Counted from the first letter of the stretch, positions 7,768 to 14,691 are shown. The stretch is 16,420 bases of DNA from CBFGTA01 sp965651595 (GCA_965651595.1 CBFGTA010000047.1:1-16420), one strand, 5' to 3'. Translations and numbers: made by a program. Notes: generated by a model not told the origin, from the sequence alone.

Positions 7768-9230
7768 TTCCCGCCGACGAACTCATCGATGCCGACGAAC
7801 AGCCGCCCGCCGTTTCGCGCAGGATCGTTCGCGGCGTTGACGCGGTTCGCGTTGTCGAACCCGCTGGCGGATCGGGCGTCAGAACTGCCGGCGAACCCGG
7901 TGGCGACCCCGATGGCTCGCAGATCCGGCTCGATTCGGTGGCAGAAGCGATCGCCCGAGTAGCCGCGGGCGAGCCGGTCGTGGTCGTCGACGATGAGAAC
8001 CGCGAAAACGAGGGAGACCTGATTTTCGCGGCCTCCCGTGCCACACCGGCCCTGATGGGATTCATGATTCGCCACACCTCGGGCGTGGTGTGCGCGCCGA
8101 TGCCGGGTGAGGTTCTGGACCGGCTACACCTGCCTCCCATGACGTACGTCAACGAGGACAAGAAGGGCACGGCCTACGCCATCAGTGTCGATGCCCGCGA
8201 CTCGGTCACGACGGGTATCTCCGCAGCGGACCGGGCTCATACCGTTCGCGTCCTGGCCGATTCGGCAACCGAACCCAGCGACATCACCCGGCCCGGACAC
8301 GTGTTCCCGTTGCGGGCCGTTGACGGTGGGGTCTTGAAGCGACCTGGTCACACCGAGGCTGCGGTCGACCTGGCACGACTAGCGGGAACCAGTCCGGTCG
8401 GCGTGATCTGCGAACTGGTCCACGAAGACGGATCCATGATGCGCGCACCGGCATGTCGTGACTTCGCCGACGAGCATGGCCTCGCCATGATCTCAATCGC
8501 CGACCTAATCACCTACATTCGACACCACGACATCTTGGTCGAACGGGTCGCAACCGCACAGCTGCCGACCGAACATGGACTGTTTCAAGCCCACGGCTAC
8601 CGAGATGTCGTCTACGGACACGAACACCTCGCTCTGGTTCTCGGCACGCCAGCGGGGGTTGCCGCCGGTACTCCGGCGGAAGCCGCGGCCAGTCCGGTGG
8701 GGGACGCCGACGACGTCGACGACACGCCAGCGCCAGTCGTGCGCCTGCACTCCGAATGCCTCACCGGGGACGTGGTGGGGTCGCTGCGTTGCGACTGCGG
8801 CCCCCAACTTGATGCCGCGTTGGCCAGAATCGGCGAAGAGGGAGCCGGAGTAGTGGTGTACCTTCGCGGCCACGAGGGCCGCGGAATCGGACTCTTGCCG
8901 AAACTAAAAGCCTACGAGCTACAGGACCAGGGGGCCGACACGGTTGAGGCGAACCTGGCGCTCGGGTTGCCCGCTGATTCGCGTGAATATAGTGTCGGCG
9001 CGCAGATATTGCGAGATCTTGGTGTGAACCGAGTTCGCCTGTTGACCAACAATCCGGACAAGGCCCGGGATCTTGAACGACACGGCATCACCGTAGTCAG
9101 TTGCGAATCGATTGCGATAGAGCCCAACCCTCACAATGAGGCGTACCTCCGCACGAAGGCCGCCCGGATGGGCCACACCCTGACGTTCCCCGAAGCGGCA
9201 CCAGACACGGATTCAGGAGGCGCTCAATGA
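7764..9230 (+). CDS. ribBA: Bifunctional DHBP synthase / GTP cyclohydrolase II
   Basis: RibBA supplies both precursors of riboflavin: 3,4-dihydroxy-2-butanone-4-phosphate from ribulose-5-phosphate and the pyrimidine from GTP. Residues about 52-260 are the RibB domain, with the acidic metal site D-D-E-N-R-E-N-E-G-D at 76-85. From about 265 comes the RibA domain, with zinc ligands Cys332, Cys343 and Cys345 in H-S-E-C-L-T-G-D...R-C-D-C-G, then R-G-H-E-G-R-G-I-G-L and L-L-T-N-N-P-D-K. Two oddities: about 50 extra residues before the RibB core, and an Ala/Pro/Gly/Asp-rich insert near residues 295-324 where most homologues have a short turn. GTG 7764 overlaps the ribE stop (GTGA) and has GGGGAGG at 7752-7758, so the long N-terminus is supported. 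Confidence 0.95.
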   Translation: MIPADELIDADEQPPAVSRRIVRGVDAVRVVEPAGGSGVRTAGEPGGDPDGSQIRLDSVAEAIARVAAGEPVVVVDDENRENEGDLIFAASRATPALMGFMIRHTSGVVCAPMPGEVLDRLHLPPMTYVNEDKKGTAYAISVDARDSVTTGISAADRAHTVRVLADSATEPSDITRPGHVFPLRAVDGGVLKRPGHTEAAVDLARLAGTSPVGVICELVHEDGSMMRAPACRDFADEHGLAMISIADLITYIRHHDILVERVATAQLPTEHGLFQAHGYRDVVYGHEHLALVLGTPAGVAAGTPAEAAASPVGDADDVDDTPAPVVRLHSECLTGDVVGSLRCDCGPQLDAALARIGEEGAGVVVYLRGHEGRGIGLLPKLKAYELQDQGADTVEANLALGLPADSREYSVGAQILRDLGVNRVRLLTNNPDKARDLERHGITVVSCESIAIEPNPHNEAYLRTKAARMGHTLTFPEAAPDTDSGGAQ

Positions 9231-9751
9231 GCGGCGATGGTCGGCCCACAATCACCACCGGATTCACCGCTGGCCCTGCGCTTGCAGACGGCGAGTTGAC
9301 GGTTGCCATAGTCGCTGCCTCCTGGCACGAAACCGTGATGGCTGGATTGCTGCGCTCAGCTGAGCAGGTCTGCCGCGAACGACGGGTGGCGGCGACAGTC
9401 GTTCGAGTCCCGGGCACTTTTGAACTACCTGTCGTGGCCCGCGCGTGTGCGGCCCACGTCGACGCTGTGATTGCTCTGGGCGTAGTGATCCGCGGCGGCA
9501 CGCCCCACTTCGAGTACGTGTGTCAGGCCGCGACCGATGGGTTGACCCGAGTGGCCCTCGACACTGGCGTGCCCGTAGGTTTTGGGGTCCTCACCTGCGA
9601 CACCGACGAGCAGGCCGTCGCCCGTTCAGGCCTAGACGGGTCAGCTGAAGACAAAGGCCGAGAGGCTGCCGAAGCGGCTCTCGACACGGCCATCTTGCTG
9701 CGCGACGTACCGGGCCGGTTCGGTGATTCGGGCACGAGGAGGAACTGGTGA
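9227..9751 (+). CDS. ribH: 6,7-dimethyl-8-ribityllumazine synthase
   Basis: Lumazine synthase condenses dihydroxybutanone phosphate with the ribityl-pyrimidinedione to give the substrate of riboflavin synthase. Visible signatures are A-S-W-H-E at 31-35, V-P-G-T-F-E-L-P at 61-68, G-V-V-I-R-G-G-T-P-H-F-E-Y-V with the catalytic His94, G-F-G-V-L-T-C-D-T at 118-126 (Cys124 where Thr is usual) and D-K-G-R-E-A-A at 142-148, which closes the phosphate and ribityl sites. It has 174 residues, with short extra tails at both ends. The ATG overlaps the ribBA stop as ATGA, and AGGAGG at 9215-9220 is a strong binding site. Confidence 0.95.
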   Translation: MSGDGRPTITTGFTAGPALADGELTVAIVAASWHETVMAGLLRSAEQVCRERRVAATVVRVPGTFELPVVARACAAHVDAVIALGVVIRGGTPHFEYVCQAATDGLTRVALDTGVPVGFGVLTCDTDEQAVARSGLDGSAEDKGREAAEAALDTAILLRDVPGRFGDSGTRRNW

Positions 9752-10029
9752 AGACTTTCGAAGAACTCTTCGATCAACTGACCATGACTGCGGATCTGGC
9801 GCGAACCGCGCCGAATCAAGTGACCGGATCCAACACGGCGCGACTGCTCGACGGCGGGGTCCACGCGATCGGAAAGAAGCTCGTGGAAGAAGCTGCCGAA
9901 TCGTGGATGGCAGCCGAGTACGAAGACGAGCAACGGGCGGCAGAAGAACTCGCGCAGCTCGTCTACCACGTTCAGGTCATGATGATTGCCCGCGGTATCA
10001 GCCTCGAACAGTTGTACCGGCACCTCTAG
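9748..10029 (+). CDS. hisE: Phosphoribosyl-ATP pyrophosphohydrolase
   Basis: HisE hydrolyses phosphoribosyl-ATP to phosphoribosyl-AMP and pyrophosphate, the second histidine step. The 93-residue all-helical protein belongs to the MazG-like group: K-T-F-E-E-L-F at the start, G-G-V-H-A-I-G-K-K-L-V-E-E-A-A-E at 36-51, where the Glu residues bind magnesium, and E-E-L-A-Q-L-V-Y-H at 66-74. Gln70 replaces the Asp seen in many HisE proteins, but actinobacterial enzymes commonly have Gln there. The GTG start overlaps the ribH stop (GTGA) and has GAGGAGG at 9736-9742, so this histidine gene is translated as part of the riboflavin message. hisG, the preceding pathway step, follows after 97 bases. Confidence 0.94.
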   Translation: MKTFEELFDQLTMTADLARTAPNQVTGSNTARLLDGGVHAIGKKLVEEAAESWMAAEYEDEQRAAEELAQLVYHVQVMMIARGISLEQLYRHL

Positions 10030-10126
10030 GGCGGAAGAGACCCGTAGCAGCCCTGTCGCGAGCTTTCGGGCCGATGGCGCTACCGTTGCAGCAGCGGAAC
10101 TGAACCGCTTCAAGTCAGGAGGACGT

Positions 10127-10972
10127 GTGTTGCGAGTCGCTGTTCCCAACAAGGGCACCTTGAGCGAACCTGCCCGCACGATACTGCGGGAGGCCGGGTA
10201 TCTCAGCTCTGGTCCGGGCGCGGAACTCGTCGTCCAAGATCCGGCCAATGATGCCGAGTTCTTCTTCCTGCGCCCCCGCGACATCGCCATCTACGTCAGC
10301 CAAGGCCAACTCGACTTCGGCATCACCGGCAAAGACATGCTGCTCGATTCCTCATCGACAGTGACGGAAGTGATGGAGCTGGGCTTCGGGCACTCCACGT
10401 TTCGTTTTGCCGCGCTGCCCGGTGTGGCAACGACTGTTGCCGATCTGGATGGAACCCGCATCGCCACGAGCTACCCCGGACTTCTGCGCGAATCGCTCAA
10501 CGACGCTGGCATTGATGCCGAGATCGTGTCGCTCGATGGTGCGGTCGAGAATGCCGTCGCGCTCGGAGTGGCGGACGCTGTCGCGGACGTGGTCGACACG
10601 GGCACAACTCTGCGCAAGGCCGGACTCGTCACAGTCGGTGATGCCATAGTCGAAAGCCAGGCACTGCTGATTGCCCGGGACGGCGCCACCGAAACCGCAG
10701 CCGGTCAGAAGTTCATCCGCCGCTTGCAGGGTGTGATTGTGGCCCGCAGTTACGTCATGGTCGACTACGACATTCGGGCCGAACTCATCGATCAAGCGAG
10801 CGCGATCACTCCCGGACTTGAATCGCCGACGATTTCTCCGCTACGCGATGATCGCTGGGTGGCGGTCCGGGTCATGGTCAGCCGGTCCGAAGTTCACCGC
10901 GTGATGGACGAGCTGTACTCACTCGGTGGTCGCGGGATCCTCGTCACGGACATCCACGCCTGCCGACTCTAG
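10127..10972 (+). CDS. hisG: ATP phosphoribosyltransferase, long form
   Basis: HisG joins ATP and PRPP in the first committed, feedback-controlled step of histidine synthesis. The 281-residue length and the C-terminal segment (from about 205 to the end, with D-E-L-Y-S-L-G-G-R-G-I-L-V-T-D-I) show the long form with its own regulatory domain, so no HisZ partner is needed. Recognisable blocks are A-V-P-N-K-G at 4-9, E-F-F-F-L-R-P-R-D-I-A-I-Y-V, D-F-G-I-T-G-K-D, and the PRPP loop V-D-T-G-T-T-L at 156-162. The open frame extends upstream to 9986 inside hisE, but GTG 10127 gives the mycobacterial-type start M-L-R-V-A-V-P-N-K-G behind AGGAGGA (10117-10123). TTG 10130 has a more usual spacing of seven bases and is a close alternative. 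The stop TAG is part of the next gene's binding site. Confidence 0.94.
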   Translation: MLRVAVPNKGTLSEPARTILREAGYLSSGPGAELVVQDPANDAEFFFLRPRDIAIYVSQGQLDFGITGKDMLLDSSSTVTEVMELGFGHSTFRFAALPGVATTVADLDGTRIATSYPGLLRESLNDAGIDAEIVSLDGAVENAVALGVADAVADVVDTGTTLRKAGLVTVGDAIVESQALLIARDGATETAAGQKFIRRLQGVIVARSYVMVDYDIRAELIDQASAITPGLESPTISPLRDDRWVAVRVMVSRSEVHRVMDELYSLGGRGILVTDIHACRL

Positions 10973-10984
10973 GAGGGAGCCCCG

Positions 10985-12607
10985 ATGGCGAGAACGAGTG
11001 TGTCGGAAGTTCTCGCTGCCCTCTCCGATCCGGGTACCGAATGGATTCCGTGGGATCCGAGAACCCTCATCGCCCCCGACGAGTGGGACCGCAGAGAGGC
11101 GGGACTTTCCGACGAGTATCGGCACGAACTCCAGCACGCGCGGGCCCGCACCGGTCAGGATGAGTCGATAGTCTCGGGTACGGTCACGATCGACGGGCAC
11201 AGTGTCGCTGTCCTGGCCTGCAACTTTGACTTCTTGGCCGGATCGGCGGGTCAACTTGCCTGCGACCTGGTCGTGGCGACCCTGGCGCGGGCCGGATCCG
11301 AGGGATTACCAGTCGTTGCGTTGCCGTCATCGGGCGGCACCCGCATGCAGGAGGGAACCCGAGCCTTCGTCCACATGGCCGATATGACCCGGGCGGTGGC
11401 CACCTACCGCAGCCGGGGCTTACCGTTGCTCAACTGGCTCCGCCACCCCACGACTGGAGGAGTGATGGCGACCTGGGCCAGCCTCGGCAGCCTGGTGTGG
11501 GGAGAGCCGGGTGCGTTGACGGGATTTCTGGGGCCACGCGTATACGAGTCGCTGTTCGGTGACGAGTTCCCCGCCGGGGTACAAGAACCCGGCCACCTGA
11601 CTCGAACCGGAGTGCTCGATGGAGCGGTTGCCCTGGACGAGTTGAGGCCGCGAGTCGTGGCCTTCCTCACTACTTGGCGTGCCCGACGACCCTCCCCGGG
11701 TGCGGCCACCGAAGGAGCCTTGGCGGAAGTCACGCTGGAGGGCGGCAACGATGCCGCAGCGCGCGTAGACGACTGGGATTGTGTTCTCGCCACTCGGGCC
11801 GCGGACTGGCCCACTCTGGCGGACTTCCTGAACCCAATCGAGATACCCAATGTGATCACCGGAACCGGAACCGGCGAATCGGCCTCGACGCTCATCGCCG
11901 GCCTGACGACCCTCGACGCGCCAGGCGGTTCCATCGGATGTGTCCTGATCGCTCAAGATGCCGGGCCTCGGTCGGGACTCGACCAACGGCCAGAAGATGC
12001 CCTCACTCCGGGCGACCTGCGAGTAGCTGACCGAGCTATCGAATTGGCGTCAGAACTAGGCCTGCCGATTGTAACGGTCGTTAACACTTGGGGTGCGCAG
12101 CTGTCGGCGCAGGCCGAAGAGTCCGGGCTGGCAGGCCAGATTGCTCGAACTCTCATGGCCATCACCGGTGCCCCGGTTCCGACACTCTCGGTGCTGCTTG
12201 GTCCCGGATGCGGTGGGGGTGCGCTTGCACTGTTCCCGGCGGACTACCGAATCGCCTTCCGCCGCTCGTGGCTGAGTCCGCTGCCGCTTGAGGGAGCATC
12301 GGTGATCACCCACCGTACTGTCGATCGGGCCGACGAGATGGCTCGTCTCGGTGCCGTGGGTGCCGAGTCGCTCCTGGACAACGGCACGATCGATGCTGTC
12401 GTGCCTGACCTGGTCGACCTTGACGGTGACCGGGCAGCAGCGGTGAACCGGATGTGGGCGGCAGTGGGTGCGGCGTTGACTGTAACGCTGGCCCTGGATG
12501 ATCAACAGAGACTAGCCCAACGTCACGCCCGACTCCGCCAGGCCGACAGTTTGGCGGGCATGGCAGGTCCCGAACCAGAGTCCCAGGGAGGAGACGCACG
12601 TGAATGA
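10985..12607 (+). CDS. AccD3-like fused acyl-CoA carboxylase carboxyltransferase
   Basis: This 540-residue protein has two crotonase-fold carboxyltransferase halves and would move a carboxyl group from biotin to an acyl-CoA. The N-half (about 1-235) has the acyl-CoA site S-S-G-G-T-R-M-Q-E-G at 115-124, then L-R-H-P-T-T-G-G-V and F-L-G-P-R-V-Y. The C-half (about 255-500) resembles AccA, with W-G-A-Q-L-S-A-Q-A-E-E-S-G from 369 and G-P-G-C-G-G-G-A-L-A-L from 406. The four-Cys zinc ribbon of bacterial AccD is absent. The closest family I recognise is mycobacterial AccD3, whose substrate is not settled, so I leave it open. ATG 10985 has AGGAGGG (10971-10977), partly formed by the hisG stop. No biotin carboxylase or carrier gene is nearby. 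Its end overlaps the next gene by eight bases. Confidence 0.85.
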   Translation: MARTSVSEVLAALSDPGTEWIPWDPRTLIAPDEWDRREAGLSDEYRHELQHARARTGQDESIVSGTVTIDGHSVAVLACNFDFLAGSAGQLACDLVVATLARAGSEGLPVVALPSSGGTRMQEGTRAFVHMADMTRAVATYRSRGLPLLNWLRHPTTGGVMATWASLGSLVWGEPGALTGFLGPRVYESLFGDEFPAGVQEPGHLTRTGVLDGAVALDELRPRVVAFLTTWRARRPSPGAATEGALAEVTLEGGNDAAARVDDWDCVLATRAADWPTLADFLNPIEIPNVITGTGTGESASTLIAGLTTLDAPGGSIGCVLIAQDAGPRSGLDQRPEDALTPGDLRVADRAIELASELGLPIVTVVNTWGAQLSAQAEESGLAGQIARTLMAITGAPVPTLSVLLGPGCGGGALALFPADYRIAFRRSWLSPLPLEGASVITHRTVDRADEMARLGAVGAESLLDNGTIDAVVPDLVDLDGDRAAAVNRMWAAVGAALTVTLALDDQQRLAQRHARLRQADSLAGMAGPEPESQGGDARE

Positions 12608-13433
12608 TCCTGGTGGTGGACCACCCGAACCACAGCGCCCACTGCAGCGCGAACCCCAGCGAGAACCCACAGTGAGTCACCCTCAAGAACGCTTCACCGG
12701 AAAGCAGATCCCGACCTCACCGTTCAGCGGTGATTCCGGGCTCGGCGACCCAGCGGTCGAGGCCGCTCTGCGGGACGCCCGACACGATCGGCAGTCCCGC
12801 TACGCCGTTGTCGAGGCGCTGCTCGGCAGTCGACTGTTCGTGGCGGTTGTGGCCGTAGCCGATACCCACGAACTCACCACCGACGGGCACCAGGTCGAGA
12901 AGGACTCCCACATGGCCACTATGAGTGTGCAGCGGCCCGACGGAGTGCGGGCGATGGTGGCGTTCACTGACGTTGCGCGACTAGCCGACTATGCCCCTGA
13001 TGCGCGGCCGCAGCCAGCTCACGCCCACCTGGTCGCGGCAGCGGCACTCCAAGAGGGCGCCCAGGTTTTACTCATCAATCCCCGCACTGACACCGAACTT
13101 GCCCTCGACCTAGGTGGGGTGATCGCGTTGGCCCAGGGTCGGGCATGGATTCCACCGGCCGAAGACCCGGAGGTTCAATCTGATCTCGATACCAGGCTCA
13201 GCCGGGTGGCCGCCGAGTTCGCCGGGATGCGACTGGTCGTAGAACCCGGGGAAGCGATGTCGAGTTTGGTGATATCGGTGTACTTGCCTGCCCGGGCAGT
13301 CGAAGGTGTAGCCGTGCACCAGCCACCGGCAGAGGCGGCGGTGGCGCGCGTGCACGCCGAGATTGCTGGCAGCGACATCCTGCGCTCCCGAGCTGCTGGA
13401 GGAATCGCCATCCGGCTAGCGCAACACACGTAG
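12600..13433 (+). CDS. SseB-family protein of unknown function
   Basis: The 277-residue protein resembles the actinobacterial SseB-family proteins, which share an N-terminal domain with the SseB annotation of enterobacteria. Its biochemical role is not established. Residues 1 to about 40 are Pro/Gln/Glu-rich and probably disordered. The folded part runs from about 55, with E-A-L-L-G-S-R-L-F-V-A-V-V-A-V, E-K-D-S-H-M-A-T-M-S-V-Q-R-P-D-G, A-F-T-D-V and W-I-P-P-A-E-D-P, which recur in family members. A second alpha/beta segment follows (about 185-277). No signal peptide or membrane segment is seen. GTG 12600 starts inside the carboxyltransferase gene behind GGGAGGAG; ATG 12604 is in another frame and closes quickly. 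In other Actinobacteria such a gene lies beside DUF1844 and infC, as here. Confidence 0.8.
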   Translation: MNDPGGGPPEPQRPLQREPQREPTVSHPQERFTGKQIPTSPFSGDSGLGDPAVEAALRDARHDRQSRYAVVEALLGSRLFVAVVAVADTHELTTDGHQVEKDSHMATMSVQRPDGVRAMVAFTDVARLADYAPDARPQPAHAHLVAAAALQEGAQVLLINPRTDTELALDLGGVIALAQGRAWIPPAEDPEVQSDLDTRLSRVAAEFAGMRLVVEPGEAMSSLVISVYLPARAVEGVAVHQPPAEAAVARVHAEIAGSDILRSRAAGGIAIRLAQHT

Positions 13434-13434
13434 T

Positions 13435-13455
13435 CCTGTTGCCTGTTGCCTGTTG
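13435..13455 (+). repeat. CCTGTTG x3 perfect tandem repeat
   Basis: Three exact copies of CCTGTTG follow directly after the stop of the SseB-family gene, in the 89-base gap between convergent genes. GCAACA at 13421-13426 is complementary to the TGTTGC in the first two copies, so a small hairpin could form at the end of the message. There is no T-run, so I do not call a terminator. Confidence 0.8.
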
Positions 13456-13478
13456 TGTGCGGCCAGCTGTCGGCGGCT

Positions 13479-13502
13479 AATGATCAGCCGGGAATGATCA
13501 GC
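13479..13502 (+). repeat. AATGATCAGC direct repeat
   Basis: AATGATCAGC occurs at 13479-13488 and 13493-13502, a 14-base period, in the same convergent gap. Each copy contains the palindrome TGATCA. No function is evident. Confidence 0.75.
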
Positions 13503-13522
13503 AGGGGTAGTGCGATGTGCGG

Positions 13523-13921
13523 CTACCGTAGGTGCTCTCCCGGGCCTTGGCCGGGCGGATCGGGGACCGGGCTCGCTTCCCGGAACGCGGCCTGCAAGCT
13601 TTTCAGTCCGTCGCGGAGGGGTCGAGCGTGTACCGAACCCATGTCGGGTGCTGCAGCCGAAACGAGTCCAGCTAGAGCATTGATAAGTATTCGAGCCTCA
13701 GCGAGATCGAGGTCGTCGTCAGACCCTGACTCGCCCAGGCCACACTTCACTGCAGCCGCACTCATGAGATGAACGGCCACGGTGACGACAACCTCTACGG
13801 CGGGCACATCGGCCAAGTCCCGTTCGGCCTGCGAACTTGCAGCGTCGCTACTGTGGGGTCCGGTGGCAGCGGCCGGTTCTGCTGCTGGAAGGGGATCAGG
13901 GGGTGTCTCCGGGTCGGCCAT
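13523..13921 (-). CDS. DUF1844 family protein
   Basis: This is the only well-supported minus-strand gene. The protein has 132 residues. The first 38 are Pro/Ala/Ser-rich and probably disordered. The conserved helical core, V-E-V-V-V-T-V-A-V-H-L-M-S-A-A-A-V-K-C-G-L then D-L-D-L-A-E-A-R-I-L-I-N-A-L-A-G-L, is typical of DUF1844, followed by a third helix (L-R-D-G-L-K-S-L-Q-A-A-F-R). No catalytic motif is visible and its function is unknown. The frame stays open upstream to 14431, opposite infC, but the family match begins just after the ATG at 13919-13921; an in-frame GTG at 13945 would add eight residues. The binding site is weak (AAGAG). The gene diverges from infC, as in many Actinobacteria. 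Confidence 0.85.
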   Translation of the reverse strand: MADPETPPDPLPAAEPAAATGPHSSDAASSQAERDLADVPAVEVVVTVAVHLMSAAAVKCGLGESGSDDDLDLAEARILINALAGLVSAAAPDMGSVHARPLRDGLKSLQAAFREASPVPDPPGQGPGEHLR

Positions 13922-13943
13922 AGTGCTACTCTTGCAGATGTTC

Positions 13944-13972
13944 ACTAGCGCTTGGTGTGACACCTCGCTAGT
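13944..13972. promoter_or_regulatory. 29-bp imperfect palindrome between DUF1844 and infC
   Basis: Outer arms ACTAGCG (13944-13950) and CGCTAGT (13966-13972) are perfect inverted repeats. Inside them GGTGT and ACACC (13954-13964) form a second perfect inverted repeat around a single G; only CTT versus T between the arms breaks the symmetry. It lies 23 bases upstream of the DUF1844 start and 144 bases before infC. It could be a dimeric-repressor operator for one or both genes, or a stem in the infC leader RNA. A poor plus-strand -10 candidate, TACTCT at 13927-13932, lies just upstream. Confidence 0.6.
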
Positions 13973-14027
13973 ACGCAAGAGGAGAAAACTCCCACCTTCG
14001 GGCCGATCGTAGGTACCGCAAGGTTTC

Positions 14028-14090
14028 ATGCTCTGCTGGAGCGTGCGATTCTCTGCTTGTCGTGCTGCGCGGAATCCGCCAGGCTGGTGA
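14028..14090 (+). CDS. Possible 20-residue leader peptide before infC
   Basis: An ATG opens a 20-codon frame ending in TGA 26 bases before the infC start. The peptide contains two Cys, two Trp and four Arg residues. A weak AAGG lies four bases upstream. Nothing proves it is translated; it is listed because short leader frames often control ribosomal-protein operons. Confidence 0.2.
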   Translation: MLCWSVRFSACRAARNPPGW

Positions 14091-14106
14091 ATCCGACGAC
14101 AACATG

Positions 14107-14112
14107 AGGAGG
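14107..14112 (+). promoter_or_regulatory. Ribosome binding site deciding the ATC start of infC
   Basis: AGGAGG lies four bases before ATC 14117. The infC frame has a TGA stop at 14105-14107 overlapping this site, so the start must be downstream of it, and ATC is the only codon next to the site that is known to serve as a start in this gene family. Confidence 0.85.
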
Positions 14113-14116
14113 CTCC

Positions 14117-14677
14117 ATCAGCACCGAACCGCGCGTCAACGAGCGTATCCGTGTTCCCGAAGTTCGACTGGTCGGTCCGGCCGGGGAACAGGTAGGCATT
14201 GTGCCCATCGAAGATGCACTCAGAATGGCCCAAGATAACGATCTTGACCTCGTAGAGGTGGCCCCCAATTCGCGGCCTCCTGTCTGCAAGTTGATGGATT
14301 ACGGCAAGTTCAAGTACGAGGCGGCTATGAAGGCCCGGGAAACCCGCCGTAACCAGACCAACGTCATCATCAAAGAGATGAAACTGCGGCCCAAGATTGA
14401 CAAGCACGACTACGAAACCAAGAAGGGCCATATCGAACGGTTCCTCAACCAGGGCGACAAGGTCAAGGTCACGATCATGTTCCGCGGACGCGAACAGTCA
14501 CGACCCGAACTCGGCTTCCGGCTGCTGCAGAAACTTGCCGACGACGTGGCAGAGATTGGCATCGTCGAGTCGTCGCCTAAGCAGGACGGTCGCAACATGG
14601 TAATGGTGATCGGCCCCTTGAAGAAGAAGTCTGAAGTTCGCAAGAAGGATGACCCCGGTACGACCGAGGCCACTTAG
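14117..14677 (+). CDS. infC: Translation initiation factor IF-3 (ATC start)
   Basis: IF-3 binds the 30S subunit, keeps it from joining 50S and checks the start codon and initiator tRNA. Read from ATC 14117 the protein has 186 residues and begins I/M-S-T-E-P-R-V-N-E-R-I-R-V-P-E-V-R-L, the mycobacterial-type N-terminus. The N-domain includes D-L-D-L-V-E-V-A-P and P-P-V-C-K-L-M-D-Y-G-K at 54-64; the C-domain includes K-E-M-K-L-R-P-K-I, D-Y-E-T-K-K-G-H, M-F-R-G-R-E-Q-S-R-P-E-L-G and K-Q-D-G-R-N-M. No in-frame ATG or GTG exists before GTG 14201, which would delete 28 conserved residues. Rare ATT/ATC starts in infC are known to allow IF-3 to repress its own translation. The basic/acidic tail is short. 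rpmI follows after 87 bases. Confidence 0.94.
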   Translation: MSTEPRVNERIRVPEVRLVGPAGEQVGIVPIEDALRMAQDNDLDLVEVAPNSRPPVCKLMDYGKFKYEAAMKARETRRNQTNVIIKEMKLRPKIDKHDYETKKGHIERFLNQGDKVKVTIMFRGREQSRPELGFRLLQKLADDVAEIGIVESSPKQDGRNMVMVIGPLKKKSEVRKKDDPGTTEAT

Positions 14678-14691
14678 ACCACAGTCCACTC

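Noticed and set aside
9986..10126. Upstream extension of hisG
   Set aside because: The frame is open but the 47 extra residues have no family similarity, overlap hisE, and lie before a strong AGGAGGA next to the conserved start.
13537..13553. GC-rich inverted repeat near the DUF1844 3' end
   Set aside because: It needs a bulge and a two-base loop, and it lies in the coding end of the gene, so a terminator call is not justified.
13922..14431. N-terminal extension of the DUF1844 gene
   Set aside because: The extension is antisense to infC and its leader, and the family-like protein begins at the ATG at 13921.
14201..14677. infC starting at GTG 14201
   Set aside because: It would remove 28 strongly conserved residues of the IF-3 N-domain; the ATC start with its AGGAGG site is better.
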